NCBI RefSeq assembly: GCF_030253575.1
Contig: NC_080566.1
Span: 27,666,001 to 27,730,000, forward strand
From: Rhododendron vialii
Taxonomy: Eukaryota; Streptophyta; Magnoliopsida; Ericales; Ericaceae
Reading direction: 5' to 3'
DNA length: 64,000 bases
Positions 24,144-36,115 of this stretch are shown in pieces (within the stretch, counting starts at the first letter, position 1; every line of letters begins with the position of its first letter). The notes beneath the pieces were generated by a model. The model was not told where the DNA came from and searched no databases. It saw only the letters and a program-made list of their open reading frames with translations. The position numbers and the translations under genes were made by a program.

Positions 24144-25035
24144 ACTCTTTGGTGGAAGGGAATTAGAGAAATAGTGGTGCAAGCCCAAGGCACTTTAATC
24201 CGTGTGCGTGAACACGAGCTCATATGCAAACGAGAAAGCGTCTCCCAAAATTCTTCCAAGAGAATGGGAATTGAAAGCAGAAGCAGAGGGTCATACTACA
24301 GGATTGAATGTGGATGACCTAGGTGCAAACCCAATATAACCCAAATGTACCATGGCACCATAAGAATGAGAAGCAAGTGATCGAACAAAAAACAACAAAG
24401 ACCACCCGGACACGGAACACCAGAAAGAACCAAAACACCCCGCCAAAGCTGCTACAATGTTAGCCAGCTCCTACGACCTTTTGAAGCTTGCAGCAAGTGC
24501 ACCAGGCCTAACAAGGCTTTGTCTTCATACCCGTTAAATTAAGGCGGCAGGTTGCTTCCTTCAACTGCAACTAGGAAAACAGAGTGGTAACATTCAATCA
24601 AATGCAAGAAAACATCTATCCAAAAGGGCCCAAAGGTGAAAGAATCCAGACCCCAGATGGAGATTGATATGAAAAATCCCACAGCAAATACTTTCGGAAA
24701 GTACAGCACCATTCTTATCTACGATCATCACTTTACGAACAAGCGAGCAAGCCAAAGTTCAAGTGTTACTGTTTGTTATTAGAGAGAGGGAAAGGTTTTT
24801 AGGGTGATAATTTACCCTAATACACAAATCTTATTTTATGATGTGTTTATAATAACACCAAACTACCGTCCCTCACTCATTCATTCATAAAACAATCTCT
24901 CTCCTAACACTGTTCATATTACTATAGGGGCACTACAAACATCAACGGCACGCATTGCTAGAAATACAAACCAGTTCAGATGCTTCTTCAAGTTTTCAGA
25001 TTCAGCTTTGCATCAGTAACTGGCTTGGAAAATTG
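24144..25035. other. 3' flank of the steroid-binding protein gene
   Basis: Probable 3' UTR and flank of the gene at 25036 on the minus strand. No other gene is recognised. Confidence 0.45.
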
Positions 25036-28000
25036 TCACTCTGAAGTCGGTGACTGTTGTGTTTCATTTTCTTCTATATGCTTAACCTCCTGAATTTTAT
25101 CACCATTTTCAGTGGGCTCAGTCTCAATCTGGTTTCTTTCTGCACCTACTAGCTGCCCGACTTTGACATATTTCTCCATAAATTTATATTCCCAGTCCTG
25201 CAAGACATCAAGCTCAGAAGCAGAGAGACCCTCAATGTTTCCGGTAAGGTCTTTAGGATCAAACGACATCAGAGCTAAAGCTCGGCTCGCATCCCTACCA
25301 GCAAACAAGGCATATGGCCCACCAGGACCATAGAACATCCTGCATGAGAAGTTCACCACAGTCAGTAGCTCGTTTGAGATGCCAACTATAGGGGCTAAGC
25401 TACAAACAAAACACAAAACAAACACACAAAAAAGGCTTCACAAATTAGCATTATGAGATTAAGTATAATGCTCCATTATAAACCTCGAATGAATGGCAAT
25501 ATGAATATGTAATTAAAGCATTAAAGCTCAATCACTGTGACAAGCTAAAATCATTGTTTATGTCACCTCTATTTAGTACATCACATTGCTATACAGAACA
25601 AATAATGCACCTTCTCGCAGTTACATGAATGACTTAGGTTGCTTCTTCCTCTTTTTCCATCTTGCGTAGTTTGGTCCATAAGCCATCAAATAGACTCTCT
25701 CATATCAACTAAAGATCAAAAAATTGAGAAAGATATTGGGATCTGGCCATGATGTTCCCAAAAAGTGTATAACTACCATGAAACGAGTAAAATTGCACAA
25801 AAACCGCACCATTTGTGAAACCCCATATACAAGGCGTACACATTTGATTCGGAGGATAAAGCACCAATCGAAAGCCTTCTAGATGTAGTATTGTAAATGT
25901 AAACTTACCCTTTTAAAATGGAGGGAGAATTACTGGGAACCAATTTGGAGAGGCCTTTGAATCATGGATTCATGGACAAGAGAATTATAAGGAACATTTG
26001 TTACGAAATCAAAACACCAATCTTACGAACCCATGGGGCTAACTCACTGCACAAAGTCTAAAACTTCTCTTGAAGAAGCCTCAAGTTCGAATTTCAGGGG
26101 TGAACCAATTATTACTTCTAACTTTCACTCCCCTAAGGTTGATAACTACATATGCTGAAACAATTGTTTATATAAACATATAATAATATAATTTACCGGA
26201 TTAGTTGAATATATATTCCTTTAAATATTTGCCAGGAATATTCACCTATTGTCCACCGACTATGCCTTTTGGCCTGAGGGTTCAAGTCCCTCTATCCCCA
26301 AAAGCAAGAAATAAATGATTTCCAAAGACCTTGGGCAACAGGTGAGCCTCAACTTAGCCTTGGAAAACTTTGATTGGCACAGGTGGCTCCCCCCAAAAGT
26401 TCAAAGCCATAACCTCATGTAAGTAGGCTGTGTTCACCACTAAATTCATGGCCCCTGTTACTAGGAACCAAACACTGGCATGAATAAACAGAACAACATT
26501 CCCAGCCGTTTTAGAATCCCAAGTTTTCTAGATAGAAAAATGTGAAAAGAAAAATGAAAGCAGATCGTCCAAGTACTCGGAAAACTGTGCCCATGGAGAA
26601 GCTAGTCATAGAACAGTATCCTGTAATATAAGTTGCTAAAACTAACTCATAAATTATTCCAGCAAAAGATAACCTCATAAAAGGAGCAGATATAGAGCAA
26701 CGAATAGCAAATCAGTGCAACAAACATTTTATTAGGTTTGTTTCCAATGAGTCATGGGGCAATTATGGTGTAACATAGTAGTCATGTGCATAGTTGAGAG
26801 TAAATTCAAGTTACCAAACGTGCTTACTATGTAAATGCCGAACTAAATATGTTGGACACAGATCTCATAAACTTATCCAAGGGTCAGAGTATTCGTTTGA
26901 CAGATTTAGAAGGATCCAAATAACATAGCCTGTGTCAGATAGTTCCAAGCGTGACAATTGATAATGGCAAAGGCCAAGCCGCCATTAAATATATAGGGAT
27001 ACAACATTCTATTGTCTAACTTGATGATTTCAGTACACGATAATTTACAAAGTTATATTTATAAGGGAAATACAACATTTTATTGTCTAACTCGTTGATT
27101 TCAGTAGATAATTTACAATACACAAACAAGCCGTTATGTCGCAAAAGGATAACGACTTATAATGGAAAATCTAGACAAGATAAGTTAGTCTACTTAATGT
27201 CAAATGGTATGTTTGGTGTTCGGCTCGAGGTAATCAAAGCATGTGGTCTAATGCATAATATCTTTGACACAAATGATGAATTTTGTGACTTCAAAACTAA
27301 ATCTATAAATCCACCATATGGTGCAGATCAACCGCGTTCGGGCACAGGTTGCAATATATAATAATGGAACTTATTCATGCCCAAGCCCTTCTAGTCAATA
27401 AACGAGCTCAGTTAATCTGCTCAAGTAGTCTCATCATCCATTTCCCAATCCCATCCAATTAATCTATTTATGATTGATTATTCGAGAACATAAAACTCCA
27501 AAAGCATAAACCAATTATCCGTAACTATCATGACTCAGGGTTCATGATATATTAATTACGGCTAAATTTTTAAATTCTAACCCAACCATAAAAATATGCA
27601 AAAGTTGGAGTTTCCGCTAAGCTATAACTTCTTGTCACTACTTTGTAGTCAAGTTGTCTCCACTAAGCTATATGTAGACAACTTTTTGTGCTGCTTTTGG
27701 ACTTGGAGGAAGAAAATGACAAACGTACTACATTTTTTTTATCTCAGGTGCTTTCCTGCTATCAGTATCAATAATGCGTGACCCATATTTTACCAAATTA
27801 GTAAACTCATACTCATGGTCAGCAATTGTCATTGCTCCTCTCTGCTTCAATCCCAAAATCTCAGAACATTTCGCATCTCTAACTGCCTGAGGAATATATT
27901 TTTCTTTGAACACACAAAACGCTTCCACTCCCTTCCTGGCTTCGTCTTGTCTTTCAAATTCCACAAACGATATGCTTCTCCTTTCAACTTGTGTGTTTCC

Positions 28001-31000
28001 AAACATGTAATCACCTTAAAGATCTTTTTGGTCTCCGCTAGCCATTCATATGCAGTAGTATGATTTATACCCCGTTTGAAAGTGGTAGGCTTCAATTTCA
28101 GGAACTCTTTGAAGCAATTGTATTGGTGGATGGGTATGAAAAAGGAAGTTGTGGATTATGTGAGCAAATGTCTGCAGTGTCAACAGATCAAGGTAGAACA
28201 ACAAAGCCCCCTAGGTTATTGCAACCATTACCTATACCTTAAGGAAAATGCGAATATTTGATAATGGATTCTGTGGTAGGGCTGCCTCGTACTCAAAAAG
28301 GAAACAATTCGGTGTGGGTAGTTGTGGATCAACTAACTAAGACTGCGCATTTCCTTCCAGTAAAAAATGTGCACACGATGGATCAACTTGCTGCCATCTA
28401 TGCTCAAGAATTAGTACGGTTGCATGTGAAAGAGAGAGATGGTGGAGGAAAGTGGTTGTAGCGAAGTATGGATGTGAGTGGGGAGGATGGTCTTCCCGCA
28501 ATGTGAATTTGCCTTATGGGGTGGGGTTGTGGAAGAGTGTCATGAATGGATGGGATGCCTTTGTAAATTTTACTTATTTGGCAGTTGGCGAGGGGAGAAG
28601 GGTGAAGTTTTGGGATCATGTGTGATGTGGGGAAGTGAGCTTGCGGGTGGCTTTCCTGAGTATTTTTTGCTTGGTTTGAGAAAGGGATGCAACAGTCTCA
28701 GATTATCTTCTTCTCTCTAATGGGGCTATGGTTTGGGATATTCGTTTGCGTAGAGATGTTCGAGATGGGGAGGAGGAAGCTCTACTAGCCCTATTCTCTA
28801 GAGTGTACGATATGCAAGGAATAGGAGAAGGTGAGGACGAGCTGAGTTGGAAGCTTTCTAAATCAGGTCTTTTTCAGGTGAAATCTTATTATCAAGCATT
28901 ATGGGGAACTGGTAATTCTACCCTTCCATGGCAAGCAATTTGGAAAACAAAAGCGCCGTTGAAAGTGGGTCCGCGGCTCAAGGCAAAATTCTTACTATCG
29001 ATAACCTAATTCGTAGATGGAGAATTATTGTTAATTGGTGTTGTATGTGTAAAAGGGATGCCGAGACAGTGGATCACCTTCTCATCCATTGCTCGGTGGC
29101 ATGGGAACTTTGGTCCACGGTGTTATCCTGGTTTGGGTTGCTTTGGGACTTATGTCGAGAAATGTTAGGGAGCTTTTGATCGCTTGGAGGGGTGCTAGAG
29201 TGGGTAAGAAGAGAAAGGGCATATGGGCTATGATTCCTCTTTGTTTGATTCGGATTATTTGGCGTGAGAGGAATTTAAGATGCTTCGATGGGGTTGAAAA
29301 GCCTTTGTTTAAAATTAAAAATTTTGTGATCAGTAATTTGTATAGTTGGAACAAGGGAGATTGTAATCCTTCCCTTGATTATTTTGTAGATTGGTTTTGA
29401 GTTGTTCTATTCACATGGTGGTGATGTATGGAGCCTTTTTGTCTTGGTGGCCTTTCTTATATTCGGGTGGCATTCCCTTAATGTCTTCTTTTATATAATT
29501 ATTTACTTATAAAAAAATAAATTAGTACGGTTAGCAACTGTTTCTAATCGAGAATCGAGGTTTGTCTTTACAATATGGCAAAATTTCAGAAAGCAATGAG
29601 GGCCAAACTTACGGCGTATCACCCTCAGGATGGTTAGTCCGAGCGAACATTAGAAGATATGCTACGAGCTTGCTCGCTAGACTTTCAGGGTAGTTGGGAC
29701 TTGGGATGAACACTTACCACTAGCAAAGTTTGCTGATAATAATGGCTATCAAGCAAGCATTGGGATGGCACCATTTGAAGCGTTTAGGCCTTCGTTTTAT
29801 TGGACAGATGTGGGAGAAGATCAAATTATTGGACCAGACATTGTGCATGAAACTACACTACAGAGAAAATTCAGTTGGTTCAAAAAAGATTGAAAGCTAC
29901 TCAGAATCAACAAAAGAGTTACCCAGACGCTAATAGAAGAGAGCTAGAATTTCAGGAGGGTGACTGGGATTTTCTTAAAGTTTCTCCAACGAAATGAATT
30001 TTACTGTTTCTATTGCGTATTTTAGTTTAATAGAAACAACTTAACTAAAGGCAATAAGTTGCAGAGAAAAAAGATAGTGGAACAAGTAACCATGAATAAA
30101 TACGTACCTATAGGATATGGCAACTTCTCAAATTTTTATTTAATACAATAAAAAAATTAGAAAGCATAAAAATATTACTATAAATCCGTATAACTACTAT
30201 ATATGGGTTTGGTTGGACTTTAAGGGTTATTCTAAAGTCCATTCTATAGTTTGAACAGGTTCAAAAACTCAACCCAACCTAACCTCATGGGTCTAAAGAC
30301 TAATCTCAAAACCATACAAACGGGTTCTTATTTGGGCGGGTTAGCAGCTGATGTGCACCCCTAAACTACTCATTCTCATTAAATTTTTTTTGATAAGTAC
30401 TCATTCTCATTAAGCTCAAACAAAAGGAAACAAAGTCCAAGGGATACAAAGTCTAGCAACAAACAAGAAGAAACCAGAACAAATACACAGCTATACAAAT
30501 CTAACATTCAAACTCCTACTGCCAAGACCTATACAGAAGGCTTAAAACGCTGAGCAATGCCCCAACTCCTACAAAAGTTCACATTCTCTTCGGATGGAGT
30601 TAAATGATTCACTTGATTCAGTATTCAATTCTTTTTTCATGAAAAAACTGGTTCAACATAATGAATCAAATAGAGCCGACGTGTCTCAAGGTTCTAAATA
30701 CCGGCTAGAGTACCGGTTTTTCTACTAGTACAAATACCGATGAGATACGGAGTACCATTTTGGATTTATTGCTACTAGTGTTATTTTCCCACATCAAAGA
30801 ATTTAGTATAATATTGTCATTTATAAAAAATAAATAAATTTAAAATTAGTCCAAAACCGTCCGGGATTGGACCGGTACCATCCGGTATTTGATCGGCAAC
30901 GCCGGCATTGACCGGTATTAGAAGAAAAAAAATAAATTAAGACGTAGTCCGGTATTCACCGGTACTGACCGGTATTTGAGAAGCAACGAAATTAGGGGAG

Positions 31001-31442
31001 AACTGGTATGTCCGGCCAATACGGTACGACATTCAAATACCTGACGCGTCTGTCAATATATCTGATTAAGTTAAGCTTAATCAAACAAAGAAGAAGAGAA
31101 TTGAATACCTCCTCTGATGAAAGAAGAAGGGAAGGTAAGTACAAACCTAGAGCGAGAAACGTCGTAGATCTGTCCTTTGATGGCCATCAACAAGGGCTTT
31201 TCAGGATCAGAGCCATCGTAGGCTCTGAGTTGCTCTTCAGTCACGTTTTCTCCCAATTGGACGGGTTCGCGCAAAGCGTACTCGTTGGCCTTCTTGACGG
31301 CCACGTAGTCTCCGGCCGCCACGAACATGCCGCACACCAGTTTGTACACCACCGCCATCATCGCAAGTATCGTGAAGAACGCCGCCGGCGATAGCCCCGT
31401 GTACTCCGTTATGCCGCCCATCACCGTCGTGTACGGACCCAT
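25036..31442 (-). CDS. Membrane steroid-binding protein (MAPR, cytochrome b5-like)
   Basis: Exon 1 (31147-31442) and exon 2 (25036-25339) join within an Arg codon (AG|G) at GT-AG sites and give 199 aa. Residues about 18-42 are a single membrane anchor (AAFFTILAMMAVVYKLVCG), followed by VAAGDYVAVKKANEYALREP. The cytochrome b5-like/MAPR domain spans about 48-150: QLRAYDGSDPEKPLLMAIKG, IYDVSRSRMFYGPGGPYALF with the heme-associated tyrosines, AGRDASRALALMSF and WEYKFMEKYVKVGQLV. The acidic tail is variable, as in the family. Homologues (MSBP1/MSBP2, PGRMC relatives) sit in the ER or plasma membrane, bind heme or steroids, and in Arabidopsis act in brassinosteroid signalling and lignin P450 organisation. 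The 5807-bp intron, unusually long, contains nested transposon debris. Open frames on the opposite strand of both exons are shadows. Confidence 0.93.
25340..27727. other. First part of the steroid-binding protein intron
   Basis: Mostly unique AT-rich intron. At 27000-27045 and 27069-27115 there is a tandem duplication of about 69 bp (TACAACATTYTATTGTCTAA). The 92-aa frame at 27083 lies beside it and has no recognisable domain. Confidence 0.5.
26275..26303 (+). other. Fragment like plastid trnL-UAA 3' end
   Basis: TGAGGGTTCAAGTCCCTCTA followed by TCCCCAAAA equals, as far as I recall, the T-arm, acceptor strand and first downstream bases of plastid tRNA-Leu(UAA). The rest of the tRNA is absent, so it is not a gene. 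It is best read as a tiny nuclear plastid DNA insertion in the intron. A chance tRNA-like or SINE-derived origin is less likely because the flanking CCCCAAAA also fits the plastid spacer. Confidence 0.6.
27728..30000. mobile_element. Ty3/gypsy fossil, rearranged, with LINE inside
   Basis: A gag-like stretch (27728-28095) lies on the minus strand. An integrase-like stretch starts head to head with it at about 28090 on the plus strand and runs to 28421, then resumes at 29533-29990. Features include CLQCQQ of the zinc-binding part, DSVVGLPRTQKGNNSVWVVV of the core, and the late-integrase PFEAFRPSF block. The two parts in opposite orientation show a rearrangement, and no LTR is seen. An old, clearly broken fossil with many breaks, inside the intron of the steroid-binding protein gene. 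Confidence 0.85.
28422..29519 (+). mobile_element. 5'-truncated L1-type LINE
   Basis: The insert is bounded by a 13-bp direct repeat AATTAGTACGGTT (28409-28421, 29520-29532) and ends ACTTATAAAAAAATA, so the target duplication and A-rich tail are clear. It carries the end of a reverse-transcriptase protein: LSWKLSKSGLFQVKSYYQAL, an IWKTKAPLKV stretch, then RRWRIIVNWCCMCKRDAETV and DHLLIHCSVAWELW, the zinc-binding zf-RVT region (CxxC...HxxxHC) seen in plant L1 ORF2. The reading frame is interrupted by several stops and shifts (for example after LGSF near 29179). It sits inside the integrase part of the gypsy fossil, so it is the younger insertion. Confidence 0.9.
30001..31146. other. Intron remainder with CCGGTA-rich repeat
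   Basis: Intronic DNA between the gypsy fossil and exon 1. From about 30690 to 31010 words such as ACCGGTA, CCGGTATT and TACCGG recur in both orientations, the look of a decayed biased-word element. 30200-30360 holds a similar relic with CCAACCC/GGGTTnG words. Confidence 0.45.
30367..30413 (-). mobile_element. Ultra-short poly(A) retroposon stub
   Basis: A perfect 16-bp direct repeat TACTCATTCTCATTAA (30367-30382, 30398-30413) encloses only 15 bp, which read CTTATCAAAAAAAAT on the minus strand. It has the same core as the stub at 22662. Confidence 0.85.
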
Positions 31443-31650
31443 CTTTTGAGTTCTGCTTTGGTTTTTTCGTTTGTTGTTGGGAAGAGGGGTTGCTGATTGG
31501 ATGACTGTTGAATTTGGTTTGGTCTGTGGGGTTTAAAGAGATTAGGGTCTGGTCCACTATAGTTTGCTTAAGCTCAGGTCACTTCTTGAAATTTGGGTCA
31601 ATTCATATTTGCCGGTCCAGTTTTTACTCCAATAAAGATATATACACAAC

Positions 31651-31696
31651 GGGAGAGAAACTCCGATCAAAAAAAAAAAAAAATGGGAGAGAAACT
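31651..31696 (+). mobile_element. Ultra-short poly(A) retroposon stub
   Basis: A perfect 12-bp direct repeat GGGAGAGAAACT (31651-31662, 31685-31696) flanks 22 bp starting CCGATCAAAAA and ending in A's plus T. It lies about 200 bp upstream of the steroid-binding protein gene start. Confidence 0.8.
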
Positions 31697-32910
31697 TATT
31701 TACAGAAGTTCCGTGAATAATCGAAGTGATGCAATTTCAGTTATTCATTCGCGTAATTAATGGTTGATATTCATTTTCAATTTGAACCGTCTAAAAATAC
31801 TTTGGATGCGTGCAATTGACCTCCGTAAAACCTTCTCTGCGAAATGGCCCGCAAATAAGATTTTCAACTACACGATTTTGTCAATAAAATAGTATGTGTT
31901 GTACACAGTCATGTGCAACAGAATAAACAATTCTAATTATTTTTGTGACTTGGAGTAAGCCCACAAAAGGGCGAAAAGTACTAGACTATGTGTTAAGCAA
32001 ACGGGAGGGGAGCTTCGTTCCTCCTTCAGTGAGGGTAGGAGTTTTAAACAAACAATGAGAAGGGACTGCATGGTCCTGTTCAATCATTTGTTTGTGGGGT
32101 ATTTTTTAGTTTACTTTGATTATTAGAATTGTTTATTTTGAAGAGTTCTTTACAACATCATCCACACTTTAGAGTCATGTTTAATTGTTCATCAAATAAG
32201 ATTGCACACTTGATAGGAATCCACTTGTCTCAAAATATGTGTTTAGAAAACATATCAAACAACATCTAAACCATATAATTATTAACGTAGCTAATTTTGT
32301 TGACGAGTTCAAAAAAGTAAATAATTTTTGTGAGGGTGATGTTGTGGTTCCACTTCTAGATCACTAAATTAATGTCTAGTGGGGGCTGTAGTCAGTCTGA
32401 AAAGCCATCCAATACTTAAGTCAGTCTCAATTGAAGGGGAGGAAAGTCCAAAATTCCAAGGTTTAGTTTTGTATAATTTTTATAGATTATAGAAAGACAA
32501 GACTTATGCTACAAGCTCGTGTGACTAGTGTCCAACTTATGCCGTGCATGACATCCACAAAATAAGCGCATCTTAGACTGACATCATGCATGCGCGCACC
32601 GAGTGTCATGTGACGGTTCTCGCGTAATTGAATTGATCTTCTAGTATTCAAATTGACCCTCCTTCTTCACCCGGGTCACACCTCATCTGACCCAGATCGA
32701 CCAAGAACTAGCTCCGCAATATCATAGACTTGGGCTCATATGCAATAGGCCACACGCCCATCCCAATGCGAGCCCTAGCGTAGCTAGTTCAGTCCAAATG
32801 CTCTGGGGTGGAAATTTTGAACACGATCCATTAACACAACTTGAATCCAATACGAATTAGAGGGTGTCAGTTAACTACTTTTTGACACAAATAGAAATAT
32901 GACATGAACC
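31697..32910. other. Intergenic DNA upstream of the steroid-binding protein gene
   Basis: AT-rich, no gene recognised. Confidence 0.5.
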
Positions 32911-33968
32911 AACAACTAGGGATGACTAGCCTTCCTCTTTCTCTTCTCTCTAAACTCTCTCTCTAGACCAAAAAATTATGGCTGATAGCCTACCAGGGAG
33001 GCGCCGCCTTTCCCTCTTCCCCCGGGCTTGCTCCATCGATCTTTCCCTTCCCTAGCTTCTCACAGATCCTCTCCCTTTCTTTTGTACTCTTGCTTCCGCG
33101 ATTCTTACCTCACCTTGCCTCCCTCTAGTTCTCCATTCAACCGCCAGATTTCTTGTTAGTGTTTTCCGGTTTTGCTTAACGGCGAAGTTTGGATCGTGGG
33201 ACGACAGGGCGGCGAGGATCGTTCCCCGCTGATCCACTCTTGAGTGGGTTCGGTTATGCCTAACGGCGAGGGGATCTCGTGCCTGGTGCGATGGCAAGAC
33301 TGTGAACCTGAGCTTAAGGATGCTTTGCTTTATTGGGGAGGTTTCGAAGCGGTGGTGTTTGGGCCCTGGTTTGCCGATCTTCCAGACTATTTAGGAGGAT
33401 CGAAATGGCAGTGCTTGGCGGTCTTAGATGGGATTCGGTTTGTGGGGCTCACGGTGATGTGGGTTTTCGTTATTGGAGTCTGGTGGTGCTAGTTCTGGTC
33501 TAGTTTGGTGCGGCGGTGATGGTTCTTTTCGCCTGAGGTAGGCTGTTGGCAGTGGAATGGGGGCGGCGGAGTGGGTTGTTTGGTCAGTGTAGGTGCTAGG
33601 GTTGGCAGTGGGTGTTGCGCTAGGCTCGGCCTGTTTTCAGGCTAAGCTTGGCCCGTTTTGAGCTTTTTTGGTTAAAGATCTGGGTTTGAGACCTATAGAA
33701 TTTCTAGGCTTAACCCAAGGGGTGTTATGAGGTGAATGTAAAATCGGGGTTTTTAGACCCATAGGGGTATTGGGCTTCGGCCTTTTTAGATGGGTTTTGT
33801 CCCAATAGGTGTTCTTAATTGGTTTCTTGCTAATTTTAGATTTGAATCTCGGATTGGGCAGATGATTGCTTTTTGAGTATGATGTTGTTTCCTCACTTTT
33901 ATTAGTCTTGTAACAAGATGAATTTTTTTTTTTTTTTTTTTGCCGTTAAAAAAACAACTAGGGATGAC
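32911..33968 (+). mobile_element. About 1-kb A-tailed retroposon with 16-bp duplication
   Basis: The perfect direct repeat AACAACTAGGGATGAC (32911-32926, 33953-33968) encloses 1026 bp. The insert ends with a T tract, TTGCCGTT and an A run, a 3' end style I associate with plant L1 LINEs. Its GC-rich first part contains ATG (32981) but no long frame, and the 82-aa frame at 33244 shows no domain. It is best described as an internally deleted or non-autonomous LINE-like retroposon. The exact family is not recognised. Confidence 0.75.
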
Positions 33969-34824
33969 AATTTGCCCCTCGATCCTAACCGTCAATTTGT
34001 TGGGTACCAAGATGGGGAGAAAATTAGAAAATCTGATCAATAGGATTCGCATATATGTTACCGTGCCCCATTATGTAGCCCGAAATGTTTTTTTATGGAT
34101 AAGATAATGCTTATACCCTTTATATATTTACCTTACAGAAAAAAGGTACTCCTATAATTAATATTACCCTTTTATTCACTATTATAGTAAAAATTCAATA
34201 ATTTTACCTTTGTATTTTCAAAAGTAGACTAAAATATACCACATTATATATTATTATTCCCTCCCCATTTTTCTTTTAGGTTAAAGTATTTGTTCTTATC
34301 TGTTGCGGGGTGAGGCACGAGCGGAAACACTGCAGTCCCCCGTCGAGGCCGTGTGGTACTCTTCGTATCGGGAATAGCAAAATCTGTCCATCTGCCATCC
34401 CTGTCAATAGCACAAAAATTAAATAAGACAAATACGAGTTGAACTCGCGTAATTTAAGAAGCATGCGAATAACCTTTTGATTCTCACATTGTACCTATTA
34501 TTTAATTACGGTTTCGTTCGTTTTGAGATTTTGGATTTATAATTATAGATAATGAGTGTGGAGAGAAATAGAATAATGATTGAAACTATGGGTAATAATT
34601 GCAAAGAGATAGAGAAAAAAATAAGCGTAATGAATGAAGAAAAATAGGATAATAATTAAAATAAAAAACCCAAAACCGAACCCGTCCAGTGTTTTAGTTT
34701 ACAACCCCTATTGAAACTCTGCTCTAATTGTTGGTACTTTTCATTGCCGTCCCTAAACTTGTTTTTTTTATTCTTCCTGTGACAAAGTCAAAAGATAAAA
34801 AGAAAAAAAAAATACAAATGAATA
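33969..34824. other. AT-rich intergenic DNA
   Basis: No gene or clear element is recognised. Confidence 0.5.
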
Positions 34825-35095
34825 CTCCCTCCGTCCCTTTTTAAGTGTCCTGCTTCGTAACTCCAACTTATTAAAAAGACATCATCATTACACCTTTCAC
34901 ATCAACTTTTTCCTCCACTTTCCCTACTTACCTATCATCATTACACTTTTACTCGCTAATTTTCAAAATAAAATCTACTTTTAGGGACAAAATAGATAAT
35001 ACACCAACTTTTACCCCCTTAACTTTACAAAATGGACACTTATTAAGGGACAGCCTAAAATGGAATACTGGACACAAAAAAAGGGACGGAAGGAG
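34825..35095 (-). mobile_element. Stowaway MITE (copy 2)
   Basis: The 271-bp element is flanked by TA (34823-34824, 35096-35097) with ends CTCCCTCCGTCCC and GGGACGGAAGGAG. Internally it is the reverse complement of 1541-1812 almost throughout (for example GTGTCCTGCTTCGTAA against TTACGAAGCAGGACAC), so both are full-length members of one family. Confidence 0.92.
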
Positions 35096-35570
35096 TATAA
35101 TCCAGTGAAAGCGCAACTATCATGACAACATATCTTTAATCACTCTCATTTTGCCACGTGTTTCAATTTTGCTTGTTATGGTTTCATGTTGGGTTGAGTT
35201 TTCTATTACTTAATGTCTTTCTTTTGTGTTTATTGGGAATGTACCTAGTAATTCTTGTCGGGGATTTAGGAATTAATCCCAAGATTTGAATACTTCTATC
35301 AATATTTTCATGTTTAATGTTCCTAGAGAAGAAAAATTTATAGCCCAAGTATTACCAAAACTATCTTATTATTGCAAATGTTTGTGTTTGTATTAGGGAT
35401 ATCCAGATGTGCCATAGAATACAAAATAGGTTTACTCTCTGACTATAATGTAATGTGTCAACAAGGGAACAAGAATTTCCCTTTCGAATTAAAGTTGTTT
35501 TTTCTTTTGTATGCGTCATAATTTTTTCTTTTATGTTGGACGATATAAACATTTTCGGATCACATCAACT

Positions 35571-35609
35571 ACTAATTCAACGGCTTATCAAAAAAATAAA
35601 CTAATTCAA
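35571..35609 (+). mobile_element. Ultra-short poly(A) retroposon stub
   Basis: A 10-bp direct repeat ACTAATTCAA (35571-35580, 35600-35609) flanks 19 bp, CGGCTTATCAAAAAAATAA. It has the same CTTATCAAAA core as two other stubs in the window. Confidence 0.7.
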
Positions 35610-36115
35610 TGTGTGTACATTACAGCTGCCGTTTTCAATGGAAGCTGGGAAGCCACTGGTGATTGAAGAAATAGAGGTGGCGCCTCCACAGGTGATGGAA
35701 GTCCGTGTGAAGATCCCTTTCACCTCCCTCTGCGTGCCTCACTGATGTTTACTTCTAATTGATAAGCAGTTAGCTAAGTCCAATTCATTTTTTCTTTTGT
35801 GTTTCAGTAATAGATTTAAAGTTTTTTTTTTCAGGGACAAACACCATTGTTTCTTCGCATATTTGGGCATGAAGCTGGCGGGTACATATTTTCTTCATTT
35901 TGTTTCCATTTTCCCTTTCTGAAGTTTTTGGAAATAAACAAAATAAAAGAAACAAAAAAACACATTTTTTCACTTTTACACATAAACCATTTTTGAAAAT
36001 TTAATAGTGTCATTTTGTTATATCATGAATGGTGAGTTGTTTTCAAAAAACATCCTTGAATTAATATCCAAAATGAAAACAAAATTGTTTGTTTTCTGGA
36101 GAATGAAAATAAATA

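Noticed and set aside
31008-31394. Plus-strand 128-aa frame
   Set aside because: It is antisense to exon 1 of the steroid-binding protein gene and shows no domain.
33244-33492. 82-aa frame with natural-looking composition
   Set aside because: It lies inside a retroposon bounded by a target duplication and has no recognisable domain.
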